From Hyphomicrobiales bacterium (GTDB lineage: Bacteria; Pseudomonadota; Alphaproteobacteria; Rhizobiales; Rhizobiaceae), in the NCBI GenBank assembly GCA_900472395.1, contig UCHV01000016.1, positions 124,001 to 188,000 of the forward strand: a stretch of DNA of 64,000 bases, read 5' to 3'. The translations under genes were made by a program, and so were the position numbers. The notes under the pieces were generated by a model. It saw only the letters and a program-made list of their open reading frames with translations, ran no database searches and was not told the origin of the DNA. Position 1 is the stretch's first letter, and every line of letters starts with the position of its first letter. Positions 52,394 through 61,407 of the stretch are shown here, one piece after another.

Positions 52394-52524
52394 CTTCTCC
52401 CCGTCAAAACGGGGAGAAGGTGGCGGCAGCCGGATGAGGGGCGAATACCTCGAACTCAGCGTTTGTGGCCGCCCCTCATCGCCTCGCTGACGCTCCGGCA
52501 CTTCTCCCCGCACGCGGGGAGAAG
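52394..52524. repeat. RIME-like rhizobial intergenic mosaic element
   Basis: Two near-perfect hairpins, CTTCTCCCCG/CGGGGAGAAG at 52394-52419 and CTTCTCCCCG/CGGGGAGAAG at 52501-52524, bracket an inner inverted pair GATGAGGGGCG / CGCCCCTCATC. This two-palindrome layout of about 130 bp is that of the RIME1 family described in rhizobia. It lies after the lyase gene. Confidence 0.8.
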
Positions 52525-52610
52525 AAGCAAGAAGTGAAGCCTCGCTTCCCCATTGATCATAGCCGCCGCCAATTTCGCTTTCGCCTCCTGACATATGCCA
52601 ATTCCCCCAG

Positions 52611-52644
52611 AAGGCCGGTCACCCCAGTGTGACCGGCCTTCTTC
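52611..52644 (+). terminator. Terminator downstream of the lyase operon
   Basis: AAGGCCGGTCAC, loop CCCAGT, GTGACCGGCCTTCTTC. A 12-bp perfect stem with a modest T-rich tail, 260 bp after the lyase stop and past the RIME-like element. Confidence 0.75.
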
Positions 52645-52718
52645 ATTTGCCGCTTTTTCCGGGAAAACCGCCGGCCGGACCTGTATTTTTCCTATCGGGC
52701 ATCACGCATCCGTGATTT

Positions 52719-52736
52719 ATGACAGTTTTGTGACAG
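52719..52736 (-). promoter_or_regulatory. Pho box (PhoB site) upstream of the orfA-pit operon
   Basis: Read on the minus strand: CTGTCACAAAACTGTCAT, two CTGTCA direct repeats spaced 11 bp, nearly identical to the PhoB consensus. It lies 28 bp before the DUF47 start, so a bound PhoB would overlap the promoter or start site. In Sinorhizobium meliloti the equivalent orfA-pit operon is repressed by PhoB at low phosphate. Confidence 0.82.
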
Positions 52737-52764
52737 TCCTTATCCAACACGCAGGCCGACCCTC

Positions 52765-53409
52765 ATGATGAGCCTTTTCCGCAAGATGATGCCGCGCGAA
52801 GACAAGTTCTTCGATATGTTCTCAGCCCATTCGAAAACGGTGGTGGAAGCCGCCGAGGCGCTGGGAAACCTCCTCAACGGCATCGATGTCGACGTTAACT
52901 GCGAGCGTATCGTCACGCTCGAGGATCAGGCCGACAATATCACTCGCGACGTTCTTCTGGCCGTGCGCCGCAGCTTCATCACCCCGTTCGATCGCGGCGA
53001 CATCAAGGATCTCATCCAGTCCATGGATGATGCGATCGACATGATGCACAAGACGGTGAAAACCATCCGCCTGTTCGAACAGACCGAGTTCGATCCGGTG
53101 ATGCGCGAGATGGGTGCCGAAATCGTCAAGGCCGCCAACCTGATCGCCGAGGCCATTCCGCTGCTCGACAAGGTCGGCACCAATGCGCAGCGCCTCTCGA
53201 CGATTGCCGAGGAAGTCACCCGCGTCGAAGGCCGTTCCGACGACCTGCACGACAAGGGCCTGAAGGACCTCTTTCTGCGCCACGGCAAGTCCGGCAACGC
53301 CATGGCCTACATGATCGGCAGCGAAATCTACGGCGAACTCGAAAAGGTCGTCGATCGTTTTGAAGACGTCGCCAATGAAATCAGCGGCATCGTGATCGAG
53401 AACGTCTGA
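52765..53409 (+). CDS. DUF47/PhoU-like phosphate transport accessory protein (OrfA)
   Basis: This 214-residue, all-helical protein is distantly related to PhoU: KFFDMFSAHSKTVVEAAEAL, LEDQADNITRDVLLAV and FITPFDRGDIKDLIQSMDDAIDMMHKT are family landmarks. It is the usual partner of PiT transporters, probably controlling their activity from the cytoplasm. ATGs at 52765 and 52768 are both possible. Its stop overlaps the pit start (TGATG). Confidence 0.93.
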   Translation: MMSLFRKMMPREDKFFDMFSAHSKTVVEAAEALGNLLNGIDVDVNCERIVTLEDQADNITRDVLLAVRRSFITPFDRGDIKDLIQSMDDAIDMMHKTVKTIRLFEQTEFDPVMREMGAEIVKAANLIAEAIPLLDKVGTNAQRLSTIAEEVTRVEGRSDDLHDKGLKDLFLRHGKSGNAMAYMIGSEIYGELEKVVDRFEDVANEISGIVIENV

Positions 53410-54413
53410 TGGACGCCTCCCTCGCCTTTCCGCTGCTGGCAGCGCTGATTGCCATCGCGCTGTTCTTCGATTTCCTGAACGGCCTGCACGATGCGGCCAA
53501 CTCGATTGCGACAATCGTTTCGACCCGCGTGCTGCGCCCGCAATATGCGGTCGCATGGGCAGCGTTCTTCAACTTTATCGCCTTCCTGTTTTTCGGCCTT
53601 CACGTCGCCGAAACGCTCGGCACCGGTATCATCGATCCGGCCATCGTCAGCCCCCAGGTGATCTTTGCCGCCCTGATGGGCGCCATCATCTGGAACATCG
53701 TCACCTGGATCTTTGGCATCCCGTCCAGCTCGTCGCATGCGCTGATCGGTGGTCTCGTTGGTGCCGGCCTTACCAAGGTCGGTTTCGAATCCATCGTCGT
53801 GGGTGGCTTGCTGAAAACCGTCGGCGCCATCTTCATGTCGCCGGCCATCGGCTTTTTCCTGGCGCTGGTTCTGATCCTCGCCGTCTCCTGGGCTTTCGTG
53901 CGCCAGACACCGTTTGCCGTGGACAAGACATTCCGCATCATGCAGTTCATCTCGGCCTCGCTTTATTCGCTCGGCCATGGCGGTAACGATGCGCAGAAGA
54001 CGATGGGCATCATCGCCGTGCTGCTGTTCAGCCAGGGTTATCTCGGTTCGGAATTCTACGTGCCCTTCTGGGTGGTCATCACCTGCCAGTCGGCCATGGC
54101 GCTGGGCACGCTTTTCGGCGGCTGGCGCATCGTCCACACGATGGGATCGAAAATCACCCGCCTCAATCCGATGCAGGGTTTTTGCGCCGAAACCGGCGGC
54201 GCGCTGACGCTGTTCGGCGCCACATGGCTCGGCATTCCGGTTTCGACCACCCACACGATCACCGGTGCCATCATCGGCGTCGGCGCCGCCCGCCGCGTCT
54301 CGGCCGTGCGCTGGGGCCTTGCCGGCAATATCGTCATCGCCTGGGTCGTCACAATGCCGGCCGCAGCGCTGATTTCGGCGGCATTTTACAAGCTTGTCGA
54401 TCTGATCGGCTGA
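53409..54413 (+). CDS. pit: PiT-family inorganic phosphate transporter
   Basis: This 334-residue low-affinity phosphate permease has the two duplicated signatures of the family, FLNGLHDAANSIATIVSTR near the N-terminus and SLGHGGNDAQKTMGIIA in the second half, with about nine to ten membrane helices. It imports metal-phosphate with protons. Translationally coupled to the DUF47 gene and controlled from the upstream Pho box; ends before a bidirectional terminator. Confidence 0.95.
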   Translation: MDASLAFPLLAALIAIALFFDFLNGLHDAANSIATIVSTRVLRPQYAVAWAAFFNFIAFLFFGLHVAETLGTGIIDPAIVSPQVIFAALMGAIIWNIVTWIFGIPSSSSHALIGGLVGAGLTKVGFESIVVGGLLKTVGAIFMSPAIGFFLALVLILAVSWAFVRQTPFAVDKTFRIMQFISASLYSLGHGGNDAQKTMGIIAVLLFSQGYLGSEFYVPFWVVITCQSAMALGTLFGGWRIVHTMGSKITRLNPMQGFCAETGGALTLFGATWLGIPVSTTHTITGAIIGVGAARRVSAVRWGLAGNIVIAWVVTMPAAALISAAFYKLVDLIG

Positions 54414-54466
54414 TCTTTTCGGAAAGAGGCAGCGGCGCCTCTCCACCGACACCACACGGCACATAC

Positions 54467-54500
54467 AAAAAAGCCCCCGAGCGAAACTCGGGGGCTTTTT
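54467..54500. terminator. Bidirectional terminator between pit and dppF
   Basis: AAAAAGCCCCCGAG, loop CGAAA, CTCGGGGGCTTTTT: a 14-bp perfect stem flanked by A and T tracts, serving the convergent pit and dpp operons. Confidence 0.95.
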
Positions 54501-54524
54501 CATGCGATGGCAGACCTCAGTAGA

Positions 54525-55367
54525 TCAGGCAGCGCTTGCCGCCTTCTTCGCAGCAATACGCGCGCGAATGGATTCCACATCCGCCTTCGGCGTCGCCTTG
54601 AACAGGGTCTGCGTGTATTCGTGCTTCGGGTTCGAAAACACCTCGTCACGCGTGCCGTATTCGACCGCCTCGCCAAAATACATCACCATCACCTCGTCGG
54701 CGATGTAACGCACGACGGACAAGTCGTGGCTGATAAAAACGTAGGTGAGGTTGAACTCATCCTGCAGGTCGGCGAGCAGGTTCAGAACCTGTGCCTGGAC
54801 CGAGAGGTCGAGCGCCGAGACAGGCTCGTCCAGCACCAGGAGCTTCGGGTTCATCATCAGCGCGCGCGCAATGGCGATACGCTGGCGCTGACCGCCGGAG
54901 AACATGTGCGGATAACGGTTATAATGTTCCGGACCGAGACCGACCTTGATCAGCATTTCCGTGGCGCGGTTGCGACGCTCGGCGGCCGACAGGTCGGTGT
55001 TGATCGCCAGCGGCTCTCCCAGAACATCGCCGATTTTCTGGCGCGGGTTCAAGGAACCGTAGGGGTTCTGAAAAATGATCTGCACCTTCTGGCGCATATC
55101 CGAGGTCAGATGGCCCGGACGCGTGTCCATCTTCTTGCCGTCGATGATCAGGTCACCGGAGGTCGGCTCGTCGATGAAGGTGATCATGCGCGCCAGCGTG
55201 GATTTGCCGCAGCCGCTTTCGCCGACGATCGCCAGCGTCTTGCCGCGTTCCAGCTTGAAGGAAACGCCCTTCACGGCATGCAACGTCTTTTTCGGCTTCA
55301 TGAAGCCGCCCGGCAGTTCGTAATCGCGCTTGATGTCGCGAACTTCGAGCATGGTATCGGTGGTCAT
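54525..55367 (-). CDS. dppF: Dipeptide ABC transporter ATPase
   Basis: This 280-residue ATPase has Walker A GESGCGKSTLARMI, signature FSGGQRQRIAIARAL, Walker B LLVLDEPVSALDLSVQ and the C-terminal SNPKHEYTQTLFKA extension of oligopeptide/dipeptide ATPases. Last gene of the dppABCDF-type operon; its ATG overlaps the dppD stop by 4 bp. It hydrolyses ATP together with DppD to drive import. Confidence 0.94.
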   Translation of the reverse strand: MTTDTMLEVRDIKRDYELPGGFMKPKKTLHAVKGVSFKLERGKTLAIVGESGCGKSTLARMITFIDEPTSGDLIIDGKKMDTRPGHLTSDMRQKVQIIFQNPYGSLNPRQKIGDVLGEPLAINTDLSAAERRNRATEMLIKVGLGPEHYNRYPHMFSGGQRQRIAIARALMMNPKLLVLDEPVSALDLSVQAQVLNLLADLQDEFNLTYVFISHDLSVVRYIADEVMVMYFGEAVEYGTRDEVFSNPKHEYTQTLFKATPKADVESIRARIAAKKAASAA

Positions 55368-56236
55368 GCGTTTGCTCCCGTCGCGCTGGCAGAAGGTGCG
55401 GGTTCCGGGTTGCCGTCGAAGAAGGCGGAAACCGTGGTCAGGCGGTCGCCGGTGGCATTTTCCGGCAGGGCCGCCAGCAGCGCCTTGGTGTAGTTGCTCT
55501 GCGGGTTTTCGAAGAGGGACAGCACGTCGGCTTCCTCCATCTTGCGACCCTTGTACTGCACGACGACGCGGTCGGCGGTTTCGGCCACGACACCCATATC
55601 GTGGGTGATCATGATCAGGCCCATGCCGGTACGTGCCTGCAGGTCCATGATCAGGTCGAGGATCTGCTTCTGGATGGTCACGTCGAGAGCGGTGGTCGGT
55701 TCGTCGGCGATCAGCAGTTTCGGGTCACAGGCAATCGCGATGGCGATCATCACGCGCTGGCACTGGCCGCCCGACATCTGGTGCGGGAAGGCGTTGAGAC
55801 GCTCTTCCGCATTCGGCAGGCCGACCAGCTTGAACAGCTCGATGGCGCGGGCTCGGCGGGCCTTTTTGTCCAGCCCGAGGTGAATGCGCAGCACTTCCTC
55901 GATCTGGAAACCGACCGTGAAGCACGGATTGAGGCTGGCGATCGGCTCCTGGAAGATCATGGCGATATCCTTGCCGATCAGCTTGCGGCGTTCGGAGCCA
56001 CTGAGCTTCTGGATATCCTGGCCTTCGAACAGCATGCGGTCGGCGGTGATCTTTGCCGTTGCCGGCAGAAGACCCATGACGGCCAGCATCGAGACCGACT
56101 TGCCGGAGCCGGATTCACCGACGATGGCAAGAACTTCGGCCTTGTCGACCTTGATCGAAACGCCGTCGACGGCGCGGAACCAGCCGGTCGAGGTTTCGAA
56201 TTCGACGGTGAGATTATCGATTTGCAGAAGCGACAT
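55364..56236 (-). CDS. dppD: Dipeptide ABC transporter ATPase
   Basis: This 290-residue ATPase has Walker [16 protein letters not shown], signature [15 protein letters not shown], Walker [17 protein letters not shown] and an OppD/DppD-type C-terminus ([18 protein letters not shown]). It pairs with DppF. It starts two bases after the dppC stop. The signature has Cys in place of the usual Arg (GGQCQR), a common natural variant. Confidence 0.94.
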   Translation of the reverse strand: MSLLQIDNLTVEFETSTGWFRAVDGVSIKVDKAEVLAIVGESGSGKSVSMLAVMGLLPATAKITADRMLFEGQDIQKLSGSERRKLIGKDIAMIFQEPIASLNPCFTVGFQIEEVLRIHLGLDKKARRARAIELFKLVGLPNAEERLNAFPHQMSGGQCQRVMIAIAIACDPKLLIADEPTTALDVTIQKQILDLIMDLQARTGMGLIMITHDMGVVAETADRVVVQYKGRKMEEADVLSLFENPQSNYTKALLAALPENATGDRLTTVSAFFDGNPEPAPSASATGANA

Positions 56237-56238
56237 GA

Positions 56239-57159
56239 TCAGGACCTCTTCAGCTTCGGATCAAGCGCATCGCGCAGGCCGTCGCCCATCAGGTTGATGG
56301 CAAGAACGGTGATGAGGATTGCAAGGCCGGGGAACGTGACAACCCACCAGGCGCGCAGAATGAATTCGCGGGCTTCGGCCAGCATCGTACCCCATTCCGG
56401 GGCCGGCGGCTGCACACCCATGCCGAGGAAGCCGAGAGCGGCCAGATCGAGAATGGCGTTCGAGAACGACATCGTCGCCTGCACGATCAGCGGTGCGGTG
56501 CAGTTCGGCAGGATGGTGCGGAACATCAGGCGCAGCGGGCTTGCACCGGCGATACGGGCAGCCGTCACGTAATCGCGGGACTTTTCGGCCATAACCGCTG
56601 CACGTGTCAGACGCACGAAATGCGGCTGCAGCGTCACGGCGATGGCGATCATCGCGCTGTTGAGGCCCGCGCCGAGAATGGTGACGAGCACCAGTGCCAA
56701 CAGCAGCGAGGGAACGGCGAGGATCATGTCCATCAGGCGCATGATGATCGTATCGACCCAACCGCGATAATAGCCGGCGATGACGCCGACGACGATACCG
56801 GCCACCAGCGACAGCGTGGTGACGACCAGACCGACGAACAGCGAATACTGCGCGCCGTAGATCAGGCGCGAAAGGATGTCGCGGCCGATCGGGTCGGTGC
56901 CGAGAATATAGGACCAGCTACCGCCTTCCACCCATGCCGGCGGCTTCAGCACGGCATCGCGATACTGTTCGAAGGGCGAATGCGGCGCGATCAGCGACGC
57001 GAAGATCGCAACGAAAACCAGCGCGACGAAAACGTAGAGACCGATAACGGCACCACGGTTTTCGGAAAAGTAGAACCAGAACTCCTTGAGCATCTGGCGG
57101 CGCATCTGGGCGGTGGAGACGGGCTCCGCTGCCTTTGTGTCAAGAGTGGCGTCGGCCAT
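56239..57159 (-). CDS. dppC: Dipeptide ABC transporter permease
   Basis: This 306-residue permease has an N-terminal cytoplasmic segment, helix GAVIGLYVFVALVFVAIFASLIAPHSP, the DppC motif LGTDPIGRDILSRLIYGAQYSLFVG and the EAA loop VTAARIAGASPLRLMFRTILPN. It lies between dppB (16 bp) and dppD (2 bp) on the same strand. Confidence 0.94.
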   Translation of the reverse strand: MADATLDTKAAEPVSTAQMRRQMLKEFWFYFSENRGAVIGLYVFVALVFVAIFASLIAPHSPFEQYRDAVLKPPAWVEGGSWSYILGTDPIGRDILSRLIYGAQYSLFVGLVVTTLSLVAGIVVGVIAGYYRGWVDTIIMRLMDMILAVPSLLLALVLVTILGAGLNSAMIAIAVTLQPHFVRLTRAAVMAEKSRDYVTAARIAGASPLRLMFRTILPNCTAPLIVQATMSFSNAILDLAALGFLGMGVQPPAPEWGTMLAEAREFILRAWWVVTFPGLAILITVLAINLMGDGLRDALDPKLKRS

Positions 57160-57175
57160 GGGATTTTGCTCCTTC

Positions 57176-58180
57176 TTAGTGGCGAATACGCGGATTGACG
57201 AGACCGTAGAGCAGGTCGACGATCAGGTTGACGGTCATGATGATCGCAGCGATCAGCAAAAGGCCACCCTGGATGACGGCGTAGTCGCGACGGAACACGC
57301 TATCGAGGATCCATTTGCCAATGCCCGGCCAGGAGAAGATCGTCTCGGTCAGGATGGCGCCGGCCAGCATCACGCCCACCTGCAGGCCAACCGTGGTGAC
57401 GACCGGGATCATCGCGTTGCGCAGCGCATGGATACCGATGACGCGGAACGGCGACAGACCCTTGGCGCGGGCGGTGCGGACGTAATCTTCCGACAGCACT
57501 TCCAGCATGGCCGAACGGGTCTGGCGGGCGATAACGGCCAGCGGAATGGTGGACAGAACGATCGACGGCAGTGCCAGATGGCTGAGTGCCGAGGCAAACG
57601 CACCCTTCTGGCCGGAGATGAGGCTATCGATCAGCATGAACCCGGTGACCTGCGGGAAATAGAACATCAGCGAGATGCGGCCCGTGACCGGGAACCATTG
57701 CAGGATGCCGGAGAAGAGGATGATGAGCAGCAGGCCCCACCAGAAGATCGGCATCGAATAACCGACAAGCGCAATACCCATCAGGCCCTGATCGAAGATC
57801 GAACCACGCTTCACGGCGGCGATGATGCCGGCCGGAATGCCGAGAGCGACGGCGATGATGATGGCACAGAAAGACAATTCGACTGTAGCCGGGAACAGCG
57901 TCAGGAACTGATCGAGGACCGGTTTCTTGGAAACGATCGAGGTGCCGAAGTCACCGGTCAGAACGCCGCCGAGATAATCGAAATACTGGATGACCATCGG
58001 CCGGTCCATGCCGAGCTGCGCGGAAATCTGCGCATGGCGTTCCGGCGACATGACGCGTTCACCGGAAAGAAGCGCGACGGGATCGCCGGGCAGAAGACGA
58101 ATGAACGAGAACGCGATGATGGAAACCCCGATGAACGTCGGGATCAGGACGGCGAGGCGCCGCAGAAGGAAGCCAAACAT
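57176..58180 (-). CDS. dppB: Dipeptide ABC transporter permease
   Basis: This 334-residue permease starts MFGFLLRRLAVLIPTFIGVSIIAFSFIRLLPGDPV, the classic DppB N-terminus, and has the EAA loop YVRTARAKGLSPFRVIGIHALRNAMIPV. It is separated from dppA by 158 bp that contain a hairpin able to lower downstream expression relative to the binding protein. Confidence 0.94.
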   Translation of the reverse strand: MFGFLLRRLAVLIPTFIGVSIIAFSFIRLLPGDPVALLSGERVMSPERHAQISAQLGMDRPMVIQYFDYLGGVLTGDFGTSIVSKKPVLDQFLTLFPATVELSFCAIIIAVALGIPAGIIAAVKRGSIFDQGLMGIALVGYSMPIFWWGLLLIILFSGILQWFPVTGRISLMFYFPQVTGFMLIDSLISGQKGAFASALSHLALPSIVLSTIPLAVIARQTRSAMLEVLSEDYVRTARAKGLSPFRVIGIHALRNAMIPVVTTVGLQVGVMLAGAILTETIFSWPGIGKWILDSVFRRDYAVIQGGLLLIAAIIMTVNLIVDLLYGLVNPRIRH

Positions 58181-58283
58181 TTTAAGCCTTTGCGGAAAAG
58201 GGGCCGGCTTATTTCAGAACATTGTCAAGCCCTGAAAAAGGCCATTTCGGCGTCACCGCCATATTTTTAGGCATCTCATAAGA

Positions 58284-58316
58284 AAATGCCGCGGGAAACG
58301 CAATGTCTCCCGCGGC
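58284..58316 (-). terminator. Hairpin between dppA and dppB (attenuating terminator)
   Basis: On the minus strand: GCCGCGGGA, loop, TCCCGCGGC followed by ATTTTC. It begins about 23 bp after the dppA stop. The weak T tail fits partial termination or mRNA 3'-end protection, giving more DppA than permease. Confidence 0.7.
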
Positions 58317-58338
58317 AAAAAGTTGTCAGAGTGCCGGA

Positions 58339-59934
58339 TTACTCGGCGATATCGACAGCTTCGAAGGTGAAGTCGCCGAGCGGGCTCTGCGTAAAGCCGG
58401 TTACGCCCTTGCGCATCGGAACGACGGACAGGGAGTGGTCGAGGGTCGCCCAGGGAGCGTCCTTCTTGAAGATGACCTGAGCCTGTTCGTAGAGCTTGGT
58501 GCGCTCAGCCTGGTCGGACGTCGACTTTGCCTTCTTCACGAGAGCGTCGAATTCCTGGTTGCACCACTGCGCGCGGTTGTTGCCGCCGACGGCATCGCAA
58601 CCGAGCAGGGTGTCGAGGAAGTTGTCCGGGTCGCCGTTGTCGCCGGTCCAGCCGAGGATGGCAGCGCCGTCACGATCCTTTGCCTTCGAACGCGACAGGT
58701 ATTCAGCCCATTCGTAGGAAACGATCTCGACCTTGACGCCGATCTTGGCGAAATCGTCCTGGATGATTTCGGCAGCGCGACGTGCATTCAGCATGTACGG
58801 ACGCGAAACCGGCATCGCCCAGACCTTCATGGAAAGGTCCTTGACGCCAGCGTCGGCCAGCATCTTCTTGGCGGCGTCGAGGTCGTAAGAGTCGTCCTTG
58901 ACGTCGTTATTGTAGGACCACATGGTCGGCGGGATCGGGTTGGTGGCCGGAGTTGCCATGCCCTGGAAGACGGCGTCGACGATGGCCTGCTTGTTGATCG
59001 CCTTGTTCAGAGCGATACGAACTTCCGGCTTGTCGAACGGAGCCTGGGTGGTGTTGTAGGCGAGGTAGGCGATGTTGAGGCCTTCCTGCTCGAGAACCTG
59101 CAGGTTCTCGTCAGCCTTCATGGCCTGCACGTCGGCAGCGTTCGGGTAAGGCATCAGGTGGCATTCGCCGGCCTTGAGCTTCTGGTAACGAACGGCAGCG
59201 TCGGTGGTGATGGCGAAGACCAGATCGTCGATCTTCGGAGCGCCGCCCCAGTAATCGGCGTTCTTCTTGTAGCGGATGATCGCATCCTGCTGGTAAGCCA
59301 CGAAGGTGAACGGACCCGTGCCGACCGGCTGCTGGTTCAGCTGTTCCTTGGTGCCTGCCTTTTCGAGGCTGTCGGCATATTCCTTGGACAGGATCGATGC
59401 GAACGGCATGGCGATGTTGGCGAGGAACGGTGCTTCCGGACGGTTGAGCGTGAACTTGACTGTCAGGTCATCGACCTTGTCGATCGACTTGATCAGCTTG
59501 GGGAAGCCCATGCCCTCGGCATATTCCCAGGTGCCGCCGGTGATGTACTTGTTCCAGGCGTTCTTTTCGTCGATCATGCGGCCGATCGAGAAAATGACGT
59601 CGTCAGCGTTGAATTCGCGGGTCGGGGTGAAAAAGTCCGTGGTCTGGAACTTGACGCCCTTGCGAAGCTTGAACGTGTAGACGGTACCGTCTTCAGAAAT
59701 CTCCCAGCTTTCGGCCAGACCGGCTTCCGGCTGCGTCGTGCCCGGCTTGAATTCGAGCAGGCGGCTGTAGATCGGGTGGCCCGATGCGTCGAAGGTCGTG
59801 CCGGCGGTGTAGAGACCCGGATCGAAACCTTCCGGCGAACCTTCAGAGCAGAATACGAAGGTCTTGGCGGCAGCGACAGTCGGAAGCATTGGCAGTGCGG
59901 CCAGTGCAAGTGCGGCGATAAGCGCGCGTTTCAT
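58339..59934 (-). CDS. dppA: Dipeptide ABC transporter substrate-binding protein
   Basis: This 531-residue periplasmic family-5 binding protein has a signal peptide (MKRALIAALALAALPMLPTVAAA), the DppA-like start KTFVFCSEGSPEGFDPGLYTAGT, and LAESWEISEDGTVYTFKLRKGVKF. GGGGAG six bases before the ATG at 59934 fixes the start. Strong similarity in pattern to E. coli DppA (dipeptide and haem/ALA binding), but ligand range is inferred. First gene of the operon. Confidence 0.93.
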   Translation of the reverse strand: MKRALIAALALAALPMLPTVAAAKTFVFCSEGSPEGFDPGLYTAGTTFDASGHPIYSRLLEFKPGTTQPEAGLAESWEISEDGTVYTFKLRKGVKFQTTDFFTPTREFNADDVIFSIGRMIDEKNAWNKYITGGTWEYAEGMGFPKLIKSIDKVDDLTVKFTLNRPEAPFLANIAMPFASILSKEYADSLEKAGTKEQLNQQPVGTGPFTFVAYQQDAIIRYKKNADYWGGAPKIDDLVFAITTDAAVRYQKLKAGECHLMPYPNAADVQAMKADENLQVLEQEGLNIAYLAYNTTQAPFDKPEVRIALNKAINKQAIVDAVFQGMATPATNPIPPTMWSYNNDVKDDSYDLDAAKKMLADAGVKDLSMKVWAMPVSRPYMLNARRAAEIIQDDFAKIGVKVEIVSYEWAEYLSRSKAKDRDGAAILGWTGDNGDPDNFLDTLLGCDAVGGNNRAQWCNQEFDALVKKAKSTSDQAERTKLYEQAQVIFKKDAPWATLDHSLSVVPMRKGVTGFTQSPLGDFTFEAVDIAE

Positions 59935-60290
59935 GAAAAACTCCCCTTTTTGACTTCTTGCCTCTGAGGCACCCCAGAGACAAACACCCGGATTAAAACC
60001 GAGGCGTGTCCTCTTAACCTTCCCCTGGTGCCAGTTCGAGTCGGTGCCGTCAGATACAGGACGGCGGACGCGAGTTGTCAACACACAATCTTGAAGTGGG
60101 GGTCACTGCAACAAGATTTACGTTAATGTATCATATCATTTGCAAAAGGAAGCTTAGCAGTCGCTTGTTAAAGCGGCGACTTAAACATGCCGAGACCTTT
60201 ACGGTACTCCGGCCTATTCAGCCGGAAACGTCATCCTCATCACGCGGTGCATTGGTCGCTCTTTCGGTTTCCTCGACAGCTTTCGAAGGA
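59935..60290. other. 356-bp gene-free region upstream of dppA
   Basis: It holds the dppA leader and promoter (listed separately) and the 3' flank of the ohrR gene. No ORF with coding character was found; 60105-60185 is AT-richer than its surroundings. Confidence 0.5.
60053..60081 (-). promoter_or_regulatory. Probable dppA promoter
   Basis: On the minus strand: TTGACA (60081-60076), 17-bp spacer, TGTATC (60058-60053). It predicts a leader of roughly 110 nt before the dppA ATG. The -10 is a partial match to consensus. Confidence 0.55.
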
Positions 60291-60773
60291 TCAGCGCTCT
60301 GCGGCCCGGCTAAGGTTCGCGGTCAGCTGGTTGATCGTCGCCAGCATATCCTCGCCCTCCTTGTCCTTGACGGCGATCGCCTGGGCAATGCACTGCATCA
60401 CGGCTTCGGACTTTGCCTCGAGCGCCCTGCCCTCGTCGGTCAAAAAGATATCGACACGGCGCTCATCGTCGGCGCGACGGGTCTTTTTAACCAGCCCCAT
60501 CAGCGTAAGGCGTTTCAACAGCGGCGTCACCGTGCCGGAATCCAGCCCCAGACGTTCGGAAATCTCACCGACCGACAGGTTTCCCGCCTTCCAGAGCAGG
60601 CGCATGGTGAGAAACTGCGGATAGGTCAGGCCCAAAGGCTCAAGCGCCAGCCTGTAGACACGGTTGAAAGCCTGCTCTGCCTTGTAGACGGCAAAACACA
60701 GCATCTGATCGAGACCAAGCTCACCCGCATTCATTTCGGCGGTATTTCTGGCGGTTTTCCGGGGCGTTTCCAT
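60291..60773 (-). CDS. ohrR: OhrR-type MarR-family peroxide-sensing repressor
   Basis: This 160-residue winged-helix protein has LCFAVYKAEQAFNRVY with the reactive Cys26 conserved in OhrR sensors, the LTYPQFLTMRLLW segment, helix-turn-helix VGEISERLGLDSGTVTPLLKRLTLMGLV and wing RADDERRVDIFLT. Organic hydroperoxides oxidise the Cys and release DNA. It is divergent from ohr, its usual target, across 124 bp. Start at the ATG at 60773; a TTG at 60797 is in frame but less likely. Confidence 0.93.
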   Translation of the reverse strand: METPRKTARNTAEMNAGELGLDQMLCFAVYKAEQAFNRVYRLALEPLGLTYPQFLTMRLLWKAGNLSVGEISERLGLDSGTVTPLLKRLTLMGLVKKTRRADDERRVDIFLTDEGRALEAKSEAVMQCIAQAIAVKDKEGEDMLATINQLTANLSRAAER

Positions 60774-60812
60774 GGTTGGAAGATAAATCGCGCGCAATCC
60801 AATTGCAAGTGA

Positions 60813-60841
60813 TTGACAACGGTTGGCAGACTAATTATATT
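60813..60841 (+). promoter_or_regulatory. Promoter of ohr
   Basis: TTGACA (60813-60818), exactly 17 bp, TATATT (60836-60841): close to the sigma-70 consensus. AT-rich direct and inverted words around it (CAATTGCAA at 60799-60807, TACAATT at 60865-60871) are candidates for the OhrR site. AAGGAG lies 7 nt before the ohr ATG. Confidence 0.8.
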
Positions 60842-60897
60842 GCACACAACAAGATTTTACACGATACAATTCAGTCACCCAACCAAGGAGAAGACCT

Positions 60898-61329
60898 ATG
60901 TCTGTTGATGCAAAATACAAGACGAGCGCGACGGCAACCGGCGGCGGCCGTGACGGCAAGACTTCGCTGGAAGACGGCAGCCTGTCGCTGCAACTGGTGG
61001 TTCCGAAGGAGCTCGGCGGCCCGGGCGGCGACGGCGCCAATCCCGAGAAGCTTTTTGCACTTGGTTACTCCGCCTGCTTCCTCGGCGCATTGCGCGTCGG
61101 TGCACAGCAGCTGAAGACCAAGGTGCCGGAGGGCTCGACGGTCGGCGCCACGGTCGGCATCGGTCCTCGTTCTGAAGGCGGCTTCGGCATCACTGCCGCT
61201 CTTGACGTCTATCTGCCGGGCCTCAGCGAAGCCGATGCGCAGAAGCTTGTGGAAGTTACCCACGACATTTGCCCGTATTCCAACGCCATCAAGGCAAGCG
61301 TCGACGTCGATTTCACCGTTCGCACCTAA
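60898..61329 (+). CDS. ohr: Organic hydroperoxide resistance protein
   Basis: This 143-residue OsmC/Ohr-fold thiol peroxidase reduces organic hydroperoxides with lipoylated-protein reductant. The two catalytic Cys are present in the Ohr-type contexts YSACFLGAL and HDICPYSNA; NPEKLFALGYSACF and the N-terminal ATATGGGRDGK are also typical. Divergent from ohrR; ends before a strong terminator. Confidence 0.96.
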   Translation: MSVDAKYKTSATATGGGRDGKTSLEDGSLSLQLVVPKELGGPGGDGANPEKLFALGYSACFLGALRVGAQQLKTKVPEGSTVGATVGIGPRSEGGFGITAALDVYLPGLSEADAQKLVEVTHDICPYSNAIKASVDVDFTVRT

Positions 61330-61351
61330 AAAACGGCTGGCGTAAACGCAA

Positions 61352-61388
61352 AAATGCCGGTCCTCTCCCGCCGAGAGGACCGGCATTT
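61352..61388. terminator. Terminator after ohr (bidirectional)
   Basis: AAATGCCGGTCCTCTC, loop CCGCC, GAGAGGACCGGCATTT: a 16-bp perfect stem between convergent ohr and the DUF2934 gene. Confidence 0.92.
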
Positions 61389-61407
61389 GTGTTTTGACCG
61401 GGTGGCC

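Noticed and set aside
58303..59967. 554-codon plus-strand open frame
   Set aside because: Antisense to dppA, whose signal peptide, motifs and Shine-Dalgarno are clear.
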